Assembly: GCA_002388665.1 (NCBI GenBank)
Contig: DGMY01000075.1
Location: 30,502 to 94,501 of the forward strand
Origin: Opitutia bacterium UBA4506
GTDB lineage: Bacteria > Verrucomicrobiota > Verrucomicrobiia > Opitutales > Puniceicoccaceae
DNA length: 64,000 nucleotides
Direction: 5' to 3'
The position numbers were made by a program, and so were the translations under genes. Shown here one piece after another: positions 9,325 to 17,504 of this stretch. The notes under the pieces were generated by a model that was not told the DNA's origin, did not search any database, and saw nothing but the letters and a program-made list of their open reading frames with translations. Positions within the stretch are counted from its first letter, which is position 1; each line of letters begins with the position of its first letter.

Positions 9325-10023
9325 TCAGTAGTTGCTGTAAACCGAGGGCGAAAGTGCAATCGCCGGGCTCATGGTTGAGCTTAGTGAAAGCCCGCGAATG
9401 TACTTACCACGGAGTGTTTCCGGGCGTGCGCGGCCAAGAACCTCGATGACTGCAGTAGCGTTTTCTTCCAACTGCTCAACGGTGAAGGAACGTTTTCCGA
9501 TCACAATCGCAACGTTGGCGGTCTTGTCCATTTTGAACTCAACCCGACCTGCCTTAACGGCTTGAATCGCTTCTTCCAGGTTGTCCGAAACCGTGCCGGC
9601 CTTCGGATTTGGCATCAAACCACGAGGTCCAAGTACACGGGCAACTTTACGAACTTCCTTCATGGCAGCGGTGGTTGCCACTGCTACGTCGAAGTCCATC
9701 CATCCACCCTGGATCTTTTCGATCAGCTCGCCGAGTCCAGCTTCGTCTGCACCTGCAGCCAATGCCTCATCGGGAGTTTCGGTGAAAGCGATCACACGAA
9801 CCGTTTTTCCGCTTCCGTTTGGAAGGCTGACGGTTCCCCGAACCATTTGTGTACTCTGTTTCGGATCTACGTAGAGGCGTGCCTGTAACTCGACGGTTTC
9901 GTCGAAATTCGCTTTCGGTAGTCCTTGTAGGACCGCCACTGCGTCTTTCAACTCCAGAGCTTCTTGCTCGGGAGTGAGTTCAGCTGCCTTGCGGTAACGT
10001 TTACTGCGTGTCGCTGTTGCCAT
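9325..10023 (-). CDS. rplA: 50S ribosomal protein L1
   Basis: Encodes a 232-residue protein of the L1 stalk, which contacts the E-site tRNA. The family signature is clear in MKEVRKVARVLGPRGLMPNPK followed by GTVSDN. The C-terminal half (SLSSTMSPAIALSPSVYSNY) is an ordinary L1 tail. The gene lies 54 bp after rplK and 23 bp before rplJ. In many bacteria L1 represses translation of the rplK-rplA mRNA. I did not identify its binding site here. Confidence 0.97.
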   Translation of the reverse strand: MATATRSKRYRKAAELTPEQEALELKDAVAVLQGLPKANFDETVELQARLYVDPKQSTQMVRGTVSLPNGSGKTVRVIAFTETPDEALAAGADEAGLGELIEKIQGGWMDFDVAVATTAAMKEVRKVARVLGPRGLMPNPKAGTVSDNLEEAIQAVKAGRVEFKMDKTANVAIVIGKRSFTVEQLEENATAVIEVLGRARPETLRGKYIRGLSLSSTMSPAIALSPSVYSNY

Positions 10024-10077
10024 GATTCTTATTCTCTCTTTTCAATTGGTCTTCTGCTTCCCTCGAGAAAGGGGGAA

Positions 10078-10503
10078 TCAGTCAACGACCTCAATGCCCA
10101 TGCTGCGGGCGGTTCCCATGATGATTTTAGCGGCCTGATCCGGATCGGATGCATTCAGGTCGTTCTTCTTGATTTCAACGATCTCATCGATCTGCTTGCG
10201 AGTGACCTTACCAACTTTATCGCGGTTGGGGACTCCCGATCCTTTGGCAATTCCTGCAGCCTTCTTCAAAAGAATAGGCGCAGGAGGGCTCTTCAGGATA
10301 TAGCTGAACGAACGATCGGCGTAGACAGTGATAACGACAGGGAGGACGGTCCCTGCCTGTTCTTTCGTCCGGGCGTTAAAGTCCTTACAAAAGGCCATAA
10401 TATTGACCCCTTGAGCACCTAGCGCCGGGCCGACTGGCGGTGCCGGATTGGCAGCACCAGCTGGCAATTGCAGACGAATTTCTCCAATAACTTTCTTAGA
10501 CAT
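10078..10503 (-). CDS. rplK: 50S ribosomal protein L11
   Basis: Encodes a 141-residue protein of the GTPase-associated centre, the usual length for L11. The N-terminal domain has the PPVGPALGAQGVNIMAFCKDFN block and the C-terminal rRNA-binding domain ends in GTARSMGIEVVD. L11 sits at the base of the L10/L12 stalk and is needed for RelA activation in bacteria that have it. The gene starts 9 bp after nusG, so the two are almost certainly co-transcribed. Confidence 0.98.
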   Translation of the reverse strand: MSKKVIGEIRLQLPAGAANPAPPVGPALGAQGVNIMAFCKDFNARTKEQAGTVLPVVITVYADRSFSYILKSPPAPILLKKAAGIAKGSGVPNRDKVGKVTRKQIDEIVEIKKNDLNASDPDQAAKIIMGTARSMGIEVVD

Positions 10504-10512
10504 TGATATTCC

Positions 10513-11088
10513 TTACTCTTCGACCCTTTCGACCTGCCAGTATTCCAGGTCGACGGGGGTAAACCGTCCGAAAATTGAAACCGACACCTTGAGGCGACCA
10601 CGATCCGGATCGACTTCGTCGATCCGCCCAGTGAGGTTCGAAAAAGGTCCGTCGTTGATTTTGACCTCTTCCCCAATTTCGTATTCGACCTTCGGGCGTT
10701 CTTTGCCTTGTGCGTCGCTTACCTGCTGGAGAATGCGATCAATTTCGATTTTTTTGAGGGGAACCGGGCGTTCTCCTCCAACAAAGTTGATGACCCCTTG
10801 GGCATCCTTAACAAAATACCAAGCTTTCTGATCGAGATTGCCGTCATCGTCGTAGAGACGCATTTGGACAAAAATATAACCAGGATAGAACTTTCGTGTT
10901 CGCTGCGACTTCTTGCCAGCCTTTACCTCTGTCACCGTTTCGGTTGGCATGAGAACCTCTGAGACCCGATCGCCCATTTCTTCAATTTCCACAAACTTGT
11001 CCAAGTACAACTTGGCCTTTTGTTCCTGGTTGGAGAGAGTCTGGACGGCGAACCAGCGATGGCCGCTCATTGTGCTGTTGGAAACCAT
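10513..11088 (-). CDS. nusG: Transcription elongation/antitermination factor NusG
   Basis: Encodes a 191-residue protein with an N-terminal NGN domain (about 9-120, beginning HRWFAVQTLSNQEQKA) that binds the polymerase clamp. A C-terminal KOW domain (about 138-191, NDGPFSNLTGRIDEVDPDRGR) binds Rho or ribosomal protein S10. The ATG at 11088 is used. A second in-frame ATG at 11070 is possible, and neither has a clear Shine-Dalgarno sequence. It is 39 bp downstream of secE in the usual secE-nusG-rplK order. Confidence 0.97.
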   Translation of the reverse strand: MVSNSTMSGHRWFAVQTLSNQEQKAKLYLDKFVEIEEMGDRVSEVLMPTETVTEVKAGKKSQRTRKFYPGYIFVQMRLYDDDGNLDQKAWYFVKDAQGVINFVGGERPVPLKKIEIDRILQQVSDAQGKERPKVEYEIGEEVKINDGPFSNLTGRIDEVDPDRGRLKVSVSIFGRFTPVDLEYWQVERVEE

Positions 11089-11127
11089 GATAAAATCGTG
11101 GGGAAAATTACAATTCGATCAAGCGAC

Positions 11128-11340
11128 TCAAGAAAGTGGGCGTACCCACTCGGTCACTAGTTCGATCGAATTGAGAAGGAAGAAGTCAGAAACGCCGATA
11201 AAAGCTCCCAAAATCGCTACCCCGATCAGCACTACGATTGTGTACTGCCTGAGCTCTTTCCATGTAGGCCAAGAGGCTTTCCGGAGTTCCAGGACAGTTT
11301 CTTTCCAGAATGTCCGGATGGATCGAAATGGGTTTTTCAT
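11128..11340 (-). CDS. secE: Preprotein translocase subunit SecE
   Basis: Encodes a 70-residue single-span protein of the SecYEG channel. A short amphipathic N-terminal helix (FWKETVLELRKASWPTWKEL, with the conserved WP motif) is followed by one hydrophobic segment at about 33-55. Length and layout match the short, one-helix SecE of most bacteria rather than the three-helix E. coli form. It lies between tRNA-Trp and nusG on the same strand, a very conserved neighbourhood. Confidence 0.96.
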   Translation of the reverse strand: MKNPFRSIRTFWKETVLELRKASWPTWKELRQYTIVVLIGVAILGAFIGVSDFFLLNSIELVTEWVRPLS

Positions 11341-11360
11341 CAGGTTGGCGATTCGAAAGG

Positions 11361-11436
11361 TGGCGGGAGAAGAGGGACTCGAACCCCCAGCCTACGGTTT
11401 TGGAGACCGTTGCTCTACCAGTTGAGCTATTCTCCC
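11361..11436 (-). tRNA. trnW: tRNA-Trp (anticodon CCA)
   Basis: A 76-nt tRNA with an encoded 3' CCA. The acceptor stem is GGGAGAA paired with TTCTCCC, and the discriminator is G. The T arm is GGGGG-TTCGAGT-CCCTC and the anticodon loop is CTCCAAA with CCA at its centre. It lies between tuf and secE, where many bacteria also carry tRNA-Trp, and is probably co-transcribed with them. Confidence 0.96.
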
Positions 11437-11471
11437 TCCGAAATAAGTTGGTTTAGTGATTAGGATAGCGA

Positions 11472-11502
11472 ATGCCGGGAACGCATATAGCGCCCCCGGC
11501 AT
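11472..11502 (-). other. Strong hairpin between tuf and tRNA-Trp
   Basis: ATGCCGGG pairs perfectly with CCCGGCAT, with an inner CGC/GCG stem. On the transcribed strand a T7 run comes before the stem rather than after it, so it does not look like a terminator for tuf. It could be a processing or partial-attenuation element separating tuf mRNA from the tRNA-secE part. No function is established. Confidence 0.4.
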
Positions 11503-11535
11503 CCCCAAAAAAAGGCTTAATTATGCCGAAATGCC

Positions 11536-12726
11536 TCAGTCAGAGACTTCCGCGATACGACCAGCACCGATGGTGCGGCCACCTTCACGGATAGCGAAAC
11601 GTTGTCCAGGCTCCATAGCGATTGGCTTTTGGAGAACCAGATTAATTCCGAGGTTGTCCCCAGGCATAACCATTTCAACACCTTCAGGAAGTTCTACGAT
11701 ACCGGTAACATCAGCTGTACCGAAGAAGAACTGCGGGCGGTAACCCTTGAAGAAAGGAGTGTGACGACCACCTTCATCCTTAGTAAGGACGTAGATTTCA
11801 GCCTTCGCCTTGGTGTGTGGAGTGATGCTGCCGGGCTTAGCCAATACTTGACCGCGCTCGATAGCGTCTTTTTCAACACCACGGAGGAGAAGACCCACGT
11901 TGTCACCAGCTTGACCCGAGTCGAGGGTCTTGCGGAACATTTCCACACCGGTAACGATGGTTTTGCCTTCTTTTTCAAGACCGACAATCGCAACTTCTTC
12001 ACCGACCTTGACCTTACCACGCTCGATACGACCAGTGGCAACTGTACCACGACCTGTGATCGAGAAGACGTCCTCAACGGACATTAGGAAAGGCTTGTCA
12101 ACTGCGCGATCCGGTTCAGGGATGTCGGCGTCGATGGCGTCCATAAGGTTTTGGATCGCGTCCTTACCTTCTTGCTTCTCCTCGATCGCAGCAAGTGCGG
12201 ATCCACGAACGATAGTGATGTTGTCACCGTCAAATTCGTACTTGGAGAGAAGATCACGGATTTCCATTTCAACAAGCTCAAGAAGCTCTTCGTCGTCCAA
12301 GAGGTCGACCTTGTTGAGGAATACCACGATGTTAGGAACACCAACCTGGCGAGCCAGAAGGATGTGCTCGCGAGTCTGCGGCATAGGGCCGTCAGCAGCG
12401 CTAACTACGAGGATCGCGCCGTCCATTTGGGCAGCACCTGTGATCATGTTTTTTACGAAGTCGGCGTGCCCGGGGCAGTCAACGTGAGCGTAGTGACGAT
12501 TGTCAGACTCGTACTCAACGTGTGAAACCGCGATCGTGACGATCTTGGAAGAGTCACGTACGGTACCGCCTTTAGCGATGTCCGAGTAGCTCTTGACTTC
12601 AGCGAGACCTTTTCCTGCTTGAGTCTGCAAAATAGCAGCCGTGAGAGTGGTTTTGCCGTGGTCAACGTGACCGATGGTTCCCACGTTCAGGTGGGGCTTC
12701 GTGCGTTCGAATGATTCCTTAGCCAT
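11536..12726 (-). CDS. tuf: Elongation factor Tu
   Basis: Encodes a 396-residue translational GTPase that delivers aminoacyl-tRNA to the ribosome. Motifs: P-loop GHVDHGKTT at about 18-26, switch II DCPGH at about 80-84, NKVD base specificity near 135-138, then domains II and III to a normal C-terminus (GRTIGAGRIAEV). It is full length. It is flanked by tRNA-Thr upstream and tRNA-Trp downstream on the same strand, the arrangement known from many tufB loci. This is the only tuf copy in the window. Confidence 0.99.
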   Translation of the reverse strand: MAKESFERTKPHLNVGTIGHVDHGKTTLTAAILQTQAGKGLAEVKSYSDIAKGGTVRDSSKIVTIAVSHVEYESDNRHYAHVDCPGHADFVKNMITGAAQMDGAILVVSAADGPMPQTREHILLARQVGVPNIVVFLNKVDLLDDEELLELVEMEIRDLLSKYEFDGDNITIVRGSALAAIEEKQEGKDAIQNLMDAIDADIPEPDRAVDKPFLMSVEDVFSITGRGTVATGRIERGKVKVGEEVAIVGLEKEGKTIVTGVEMFRKTLDSGQAGDNVGLLLRGVEKDAIERGQVLAKPGSITPHTKAKAEIYVLTKDEGGRHTPFFKGYRPQFFFGTADVTGIVELPEGVEMVMPGDNLGINLVLQKPIAMEPGQRFAIREGGRTIGAGRIAEVSD

Positions 12727-12769
12727 GAGATGGGTTGGTGCTTGTTATCAGGTTAGAGTTGAATTTAAG

Positions 12770-12845
12770 TGGAGCCCTCGAGCGGATTTGAACCGCCGAC
12801 CTCGTCCTTACCAAGGACGCGCTCTGCCGACTGAGCTACAAGGGC
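12770..12845 (-). tRNA. trnT: tRNA-Thr (anticodon GGT)
   Basis: A 76-nt tRNA with encoded CCA. The acceptor stem is GCCCTTG paired with CGAGGGC (one G-T pair) and the T arm is GGCGG-TTCAAAT-CCGCT. The anticodon stem is CGTCC/GGACG with loop TTGGTAA, so the anticodon is GGT. It is the first element of the tuf-secE-nusG-rpl-rpo cluster and lies 43 bp upstream of tuf. Confidence 0.96.
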
Positions 12846-12914
12846 GGCGAAAGTGCCTTTTGGGATTGGTTTAGTTTCTTGTGTTTAAGTAGAACGTAGA
12901 GACGAAAGCGGTGG

Positions 12915-12943
12915 ATAGTGAGTTTCCATTCCCTGCTCGTCAA
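12915..12943 (-). promoter_or_regulatory. Candidate sigma-70 promoter for tRNA-Thr/tuf
   Basis: On the minus strand, TTGACG (12943-12938) lies 17 bp upstream of CACTAT (12920-12915), about 70 bp before tRNA-Thr. The -35 box is close to consensus and the -10 box is weak. It is the best promoter-like pair in the gap feeding the cluster. It overlaps the gap shared with the divergent DUF971 gene. Confidence 0.4.
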
Positions 12944-12980
12944 CCCCAGATTTCCTGTTTTTTCTATTTCTTTTAATTCT

Positions 12981-13289
12981 ATGATCAAAGCACCTACCAA
13001 TATCGAAAACATTGGCGAGGAGATCGCCATCCTCTGGCCCGATTCCCATGAATCTTATTTCTCTCACGAGTACTTGCGAGAGAAGTCTCCGAGCGCTGAC
13101 AATATGGGAGAGGTGGATATCCTCGGCCATCGGCACGGGGGCGATGGACCGAAATTTTTTCCGGGAGTCCGTGTGGTCGGCTGGGAGATGGTCGGTAACT
13201 ACGCGGTTTGTTTTCATTTTTCAGACGGTCACTCGACGGGCCTGTTCTCCTGGCCGTACTTGAGGCAAATCGACGCAGAAAGAGACTGA
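12981..13289 (+). CDS. DUF971 (GBBH-like N-terminal domain) protein
   Basis: A 102-residue protein made almost entirely of one DUF971 domain. Visible family features are the EEIAILWPDSHESYFSHEYLR start, a central DILGHRHGG segment and the VGNYAVCFHFSDGH...GLFSWPYLRQI end. The same domain occurs at the N-terminus of gamma-butyrobetaine hydroxylases and fused to some Mrp/HCF101 Fe-S carriers, but its own function is not settled. I chose the ATG at 12981 because the 21 upstream in-frame codons match nothing in the family. No Shine-Dalgarno sequence is visible. It is divergent from the tRNA-Thr/tuf cluster and converges on radC. Confidence 0.85.
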   Translation: MIKAPTNIENIGEEIAILWPDSHESYFSHEYLREKSPSADNMGEVDILGHRHGGDGPKFFPGVRVVGWEMVGNYAVCFHFSDGHSTGLFSWPYLRQIDAERD

Positions 13290-13303
13290 GCGAGGGAGGA
13301 GCG

Positions 13304-14017
13304 TCACAAGATTCCGGCATCCGCAAAACTATAATAGCCCACTCCAGCCGGATCCGCCGCCTTGCTCCCTACCACAATGTGGTCCAGCAAAGAGATGGAC
13401 AACACGTTGGCCGCTTCGCGCAACTGACGGGTCACCCGCACATCGGCAGCGCTCGGTGCCGGGTCTCCACTGGGATGATTGTGCGCCACGATCGCGGCCG
13501 ATCCACCCTCCCGAATCACTTCACGATAGACTTCCCGCGGATGAACCAGGCTGGCGTCGGCTATCCCGCGGGTGACTTCGATTGATCGGATGAGGTGATT
13601 CTTCCGATTGAGAACCAGTACCCAGAATATCTCCACGTCGAGCCCTGCAGCCACCGGCTGGTAAAAGTTGAACACTTTCTCAGGGTCATCAAATACAGTA
13701 GGCTTATCACGGTCGGTCTGCAGGATCGCCCGGCGAGCGACTTCCATAATCGCGGCAAGCTGCAGTGCCTTTACCCGTCCCACCCCTCGAATTCGTTGAA
13801 AGTCCGCCACGGTCCAACGAACCAGGTGAGCGATTGAACCCGCCCGCCGAATCATCTCTCCCGCCACTTTCATCACGTCATGCCCCGCGGTACCGCTCCG
13901 CACGAGTATCGCCAGAAGCTCTGCGTCCGAGAGCGCCCCCGCCCCATATTGCTCCATCCGTTCCTGCGGCCGCTCTTCGCGGCAAAGATTACGAAAATCA
14001 CTCAAATCATCACTCAT
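13304..14017 (-). CDS. radC: RadC family JAMM/MPN-domain protein
   Basis: A 237-residue protein. The N-terminal UPF0758 part contains a helix-hairpin-helix (FQRIRGVGRVKALQL, about 80-94). The C-terminal JAMM domain has the metal-binding HNHPSGDPAPSAAD motif (about 178-191). Named RadC for historical reasons; a direct role in DNA repair was not upheld in E. coli and the biochemical activity is unknown. Full length and in a single-gene setting, ending 14 bp from the convergent DUF971 gene. Confidence 0.93.
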   Translation of the reverse strand: MSDDLSDFRNLCREERPQERMEQYGAGALSDAELLAILVRSGTAGHDVMKVAGEMIRRAGSIAHLVRWTVADFQRIRGVGRVKALQLAAIMEVARRAILQTDRDKPTVFDDPEKVFNFYQPVAAGLDVEIFWVLVLNRKNHLIRSIEVTRGIADASLVHPREVYREVIREGGSAAIVAHNHPSGDPAPSAADVRVTRQLREAANVLSISLLDHIVVGSKAADPAGVGYYSFADAGIL

Positions 14018-14289
14018 AGGCTTCTCCCCTCTTTCACTATTAGCAAAAGCTCCCCCGAAAGAGCAAGGTAAAGTGAACAGAAGTTCACCTTCATTGCCTA
14101 CACAGTTGCCTCACTCCGACTCAAACCCAGGAGCGATGCCCACACCTCCAATGTCATAATTCGGCGACAATTCACAAACAAACTTGCCAGCCCACTGGAA
14201 AAACTCCTCGGTTCCGCCATAGTTCCCACTTGTGCGCGAGACGAACCCGTGCAGCGAGCCACACCGTTTTCATCCAAACTCGATTTTCC

Positions 14290-15552
14290 ATGAGCCCATC
14301 TAACCAAAAGAAGATTCTCGTTCTTGGCGGAGGCTTTGGCGGTCTCGAATTCTGCCGCCGCATGAAGAATGAAAATGTGACGACAATGCTAGTCGACCGA
14401 AAGAACCACCACTTATTCCAACCCCTACTCTACCAGGTAGCGACTTGTGGTTTGTCCGCCCCCCAGATCGCACAACCGCTGCGGGGCATTCTACGCGGCC
14501 GGTCCGACTTAGCGACGTACTTGGACGAGATCCAGGAGATCTCCCTGAAAGAGAAGTGGGCGAAAGGACGGGACCGCATCTATGAATACGACTATCTCGT
14601 TCTGGCGATGGGCGCTCAAACCAGCTACTTTGGCAATAACCATTGGGCCAAGCATACCCACGGATTGAAAACGCTGAAAGATGCGATTGATATCCGCACT
14701 CATGTCCTGAAGTCGCTGGAGAAGGCCGAGATGGAGGCCGATCTCGAGAAGCAAAAGAAGCTCATGACTTTCGTGGTCATCGGTGGCGGTCCAACTGGCG
14801 TTGAAATGGCCGGTGCTCTGGCCGAACTGGGCCGGAATGTCCTTCATCGAAATTTTCGCCATATCGACCCAAAGAAGGTCCGGGTCATTCTAGTCGAAGG
14901 ATCGGAGAAGATCCTGGGTAACTACAGTGAACCTCTTCCGACTTCTGCGCGCAAACAGATCGAGAAGCTCGGTGTGGAGGTTCGCTGCGGTGACATGGTT
15001 CAGGATATTCGCGCGGGCGAGGTAGATGTCGCCGGGGAAACACTCCATGCAGGAACAATCATATGGGGCGCGGGGGTCGAAGCGGTCCCCCTCACCCGCC
15101 AACTGGATGTCCCCCTTGATCGAGCCGGCAGGATTAAAGTAGAGCCAGACTGCTCGATCCCGGGCCACCCCGAAGCGTTCGCAATCGGCGACATTGTTAA
15201 TCTGGTCGACACAAAGGGCAAACCAGTTCCGGGAGTATCCCCTGCCGCCCTCCAGATGGCCAAGCACGTGACCAAGATTATTAAGGCCGAGATCCGAACC
15301 AACGGCCCTGTTTCTCCCGAAAAGAGAAAGCCTTTCTCCTATCTAAATAAGGGAAGTATGGCTACGATCGGCCGCTCCAAAGCGATCGCCGAGATCGGAA
15401 AATTAAAGATGTCCGGTTGGCCTGCCTGGATGGCTTGGCTTATGGTCCACATCATCTTTCTTGTCGGATTCCGAAACCGCGTGGTCGTCCTCCTCGACTG
15501 GTTCTATAGCTACATCAGCTATCGGCGTGGAGCCCGGGTCATTCTCGATTGA
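14290..15552 (+). CDS. ndh: Type II NADH dehydrogenase (NDH-2, FAD-dependent)
   Basis: A 420-residue membrane-associated flavoprotein that oxidises NADH and reduces quinone without pumping protons. The FAD-binding Rossmann motif is at the N-terminus (ILVLGGGFGGLEF). The second, NADH-binding motif is near residue 165 (FVVIGGGPTGVEMAGALAEL). The AIGDIVN FAD motif comes near 300. A C-terminal amphipathic/hydrophobic segment (WPAWMAWLMVHIIFLVGFRN) fits membrane attachment. I start at the ATG at 14290, just before the flavin fold, rather than at 14230. The menaquinone genes menC and menE lie 5-8 kb away, consistent with quinone-linked respiration. Confidence 0.92.
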   Translation: MSPSNQKKILVLGGGFGGLEFCRRMKNENVTTMLVDRKNHHLFQPLLYQVATCGLSAPQIAQPLRGILRGRSDLATYLDEIQEISLKEKWAKGRDRIYEYDYLVLAMGAQTSYFGNNHWAKHTHGLKTLKDAIDIRTHVLKSLEKAEMEADLEKQKKLMTFVVIGGGPTGVEMAGALAELGRNVLHRNFRHIDPKKVRVILVEGSEKILGNYSEPLPTSARKQIEKLGVEVRCGDMVQDIRAGEVDVAGETLHAGTIIWGAGVEAVPLTRQLDVPLDRAGRIKVEPDCSIPGHPEAFAIGDIVNLVDTKGKPVPGVSPAALQMAKHVTKIIKAEIRTNGPVSPEKRKPFSYLNKGSMATIGRSKAIAEIGKLKMSGWPAWMAWLMVHIIFLVGFRNRVVVLLDWFYSYISYRRGARVILD

Positions 15553-15595
15553 TGCCCTCTCTCCAGAAACGGTGCTGTCGCTCTGGTCGCAATTG

Positions 15596-16516
15596 CTAGC
15601 GGGCCGCCAATGCCTGCTCACAAGCGATTCGCATGGCCTGCGCGCTAACCTTCTCGTCCGTCCAAATTTCCAGCGATCGTACGCCTTGATGAACCAGCAT
15701 ACCCAATCCATTGGCGATGGGGTACCCTCTGAGCAGTCCCGCTTCCAGAAAAGGTGTGCGCGCGGGGTTGTAGATCATATCGTAGAGCAAACAACCCTCC
15801 GGGAGCTCATCGACGGAAATCGGTGAAGGATCGTTCTGCGATAGTCCGAGTGAGGTCGCATTGATAATCAGAGAGCCCGGGGCGGCCGCTGCCGGTACTT
15901 CTTCCATCGAGATGGCAGACCCACGACCCAATTCATCCGCCTGGGAATCTATGATGGCCTGCGCTTTATCCAATGTTCGATTCGCGACTAGAATGGATTT
16001 GGCGGACGAGTGGATGCATTGCGCCACGGCCGCTCGACTCGCGCCTCCGGCACCCAAAATCACGATATCCCGTCCGGTGAGTCCTTGCCCGAACGCCTCT
16101 TTCACGGCGTTTTCGAGCCCGTAACCGTCTGTATTATACCCCTCGAGTCGGCTTCCTTTAAAAAATAATGTATTCACCGCACCCATTTTAGCCGCTACGG
16201 GATCGATCTCATCTAAAAGGGGGAGGACTTCTACTTTATGGGGCACCGTGAGGTTGATCCCCCGAAATCCTTTTTTCCGGAATAGCTCCACTCCTTCCGC
16301 CAGGTCCTCAGGCTGAAGCTCAAATGCATCATAGCGCCAATCCGAGAATCGAGGAGACGCTGTCGACAATACCTTCAGAGCGGCTCGATGCATCGGAGGG
16401 CTGATTGAGTGCCGAACGGGCCAACCAACGACCCCAAGCTGTACACCTACAGGAGTAAAATCGCGCAGAGCGTCGAGGGTGAAGACATCGTCAGGAAGAT
16501 TCTCGCTCATAGACAT
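15596..16516 (-). CDS. aroE: Shikimate dehydrogenase
   Basis: A 306-residue NADP-dependent enzyme reducing 3-dehydroshikimate to shikimate. The substrate domain has GVVGWPVRHSISPPMHRAAL with the catalytic Lys/Asp pair in GINLTVPHK and NTDGYGLENA. The nucleotide domain has VILGAGGASRAAV and an ANRTLDKAQ segment. The start is uncertain. A TTG at 16522 extends the frame. I prefer the ATG at 16516 because AGGA sits eight bases upstream. The start overlaps the 3' end of the SirB1-like gene by 26 bp, indicating translational coupling. Confidence 0.93.
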   Translation of the reverse strand: MSMSENLPDDVFTLDALRDFTPVGVQLGVVGWPVRHSISPPMHRAALKVLSTASPRFSDWRYDAFELQPEDLAEGVELFRKKGFRGINLTVPHKVEVLPLLDEIDPVAAKMGAVNTLFFKGSRLEGYNTDGYGLENAVKEAFGQGLTGRDIVILGAGGASRAAVAQCIHSSAKSILVANRTLDKAQAIIDSQADELGRGSAISMEEVPAAAAPGSLIINATSLGLSQNDPSPISVDELPEGCLLYDMIYNPARTPFLEAGLLRGYPIANGLGMLVHQGVRSLEIWTDEKVSAQAMRIACEQALAAR

Positions 16517-17345
16517 CTTCAAATTCCTGAATATATCCAGTAAATTGGCGAGCCTTTCCCATTTCGTTTTTCAACGTATACTGATGAGCAAGATTCCGAC
16601 AGAACCGACAAAGAACTTCGCCCGTGGTCGATGGAAGAAGATACTCCGCCCCATCTTCAATGTGGTGAGTCAATAGCATCTGTCGTACCTCCTCTTCACT
16701 GCGGAAGCGGCCACGATCAAAGGGATCCAGATAGAAGGAGTTCGGATCCTCCAAATTAGCCAGGAGGAATCTGCCCGGAGTACCAATCGGATCCAACGTG
16801 ATACTACAACGGTCTGCGACCAACAGGTACAGAACGCTCAGTGAAATGGGGATGCCCTTCCGCCTGTAAATCACGGAACTGATGAAATTATTGTCGGGAT
16901 TCTCAAAGTCCTCGAGATCACCGCTAAATCCATACTCGTGATAGAAAACGCAATTGAGCTGCTTACATTTCTCAAAAACCGATGACTCGGGGACGATCAA
17001 CTCACGGCACCTTGTCGCGACTTCGTCAATAAACCCCGCAACCATAGACCACTCCAAATCCGGGTGAACCGTCCGTTCCAGCAGAAAACAACCCACCTCC
17101 AGTTCATATCGAAATGAGCGGATAAATGAGCGGAAATCCCCGTGAGGGTCATCAAATCCCAGCTCAACCAATAAGGACCGCGCATGGCGACCAATCCCGC
17201 TCCCCCGCTGGCGAGCTACCTCCCTCAAAAAGACAACCCCATCATCTTCCTGATTCCGGATCTCTGCCACAACAGCCTGCCGAACCACAGGACTCTCGTC
17301 ATCCAGTAACTTAATCAAAGCATCTTTCCGGCCTTCCGAAATCAT
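16491..17345 (-). CDS. SirB1-like transglutaminase-family protein
   Basis: A 284-residue cytoplasmic protein. The N-terminal 60 residues look like a HEAT-type repeat (LIKLLDDESPVVRQAVVAEI). The rest matches the SirB1/Transglut_core2 family, including LNCVFYHEYGFSGDLEDFENPDNNFI, RRKGIPISLSVLYLLVADR and DPIGTPGRFLLA. The transglutaminase-like catalytic Cys is not obvious, as in many SirB1 proteins, so enzymatic activity is doubtful. The gene lies directly upstream of, and overlapping, aroE, and is divergent from ffh. Its cellular role is unknown. Confidence 0.8.
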   Translation of the reverse strand: MISEGRKDALIKLLDDESPVVRQAVVAEIRNQEDDGVVFLREVARQRGSGIGRHARSLLVELGFDDPHGDFRSFIRSFRYELEVGCFLLERTVHPDLEWSMVAGFIDEVATRCRELIVPESSVFEKCKQLNCVFYHEYGFSGDLEDFENPDNNFISSVIYRRKGIPISLSVLYLLVADRCSITLDPIGTPGRFLLANLEDPNSFYLDPFDRGRFRSEEEVRQMLLTHHIEDGAEYLLPSTTGEVLCRFCRNLAHQYTLKNEMGKARQFTGYIQEFEDVYERESS

Positions 17346-17393
17346 TCCCTAGCTCTACCACTCCCCGCCCTCCTTCAAAAGAAAATACTCTTT

Positions 17394-17413
17394 GTAAATC
17401 AATTTGTACCTGG
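17394..17413 (+). repeat. Dispersed 20-bp repeat, copy 1 (degenerate)
   Basis: GTAAATCAATTTGTACCTGG. It matches the window consensus GTCAANNNNAATGTACCWGG at 13 of the 16 defined positions. It lies in the divergent SirB1-ffh gap. This is the weakest of the five copies. Confidence 0.5.
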
Positions 17414-17504
17414 TTTATTTCAACAGGTGGCGACGCTACTGAGGCGAGCCATCCCCTATTTCGGGTTGAATGGTCCCTCAGATCTCTATTTATCTCATCT
17501 CCAT

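Noticed and set aside
14073..14088. GTGAAC/GTTCAC inverted repeat between radC and ndh
   Set aside because: Only 6 bp with a 4-nt loop and no T-run; too short to claim an operator or a terminator.
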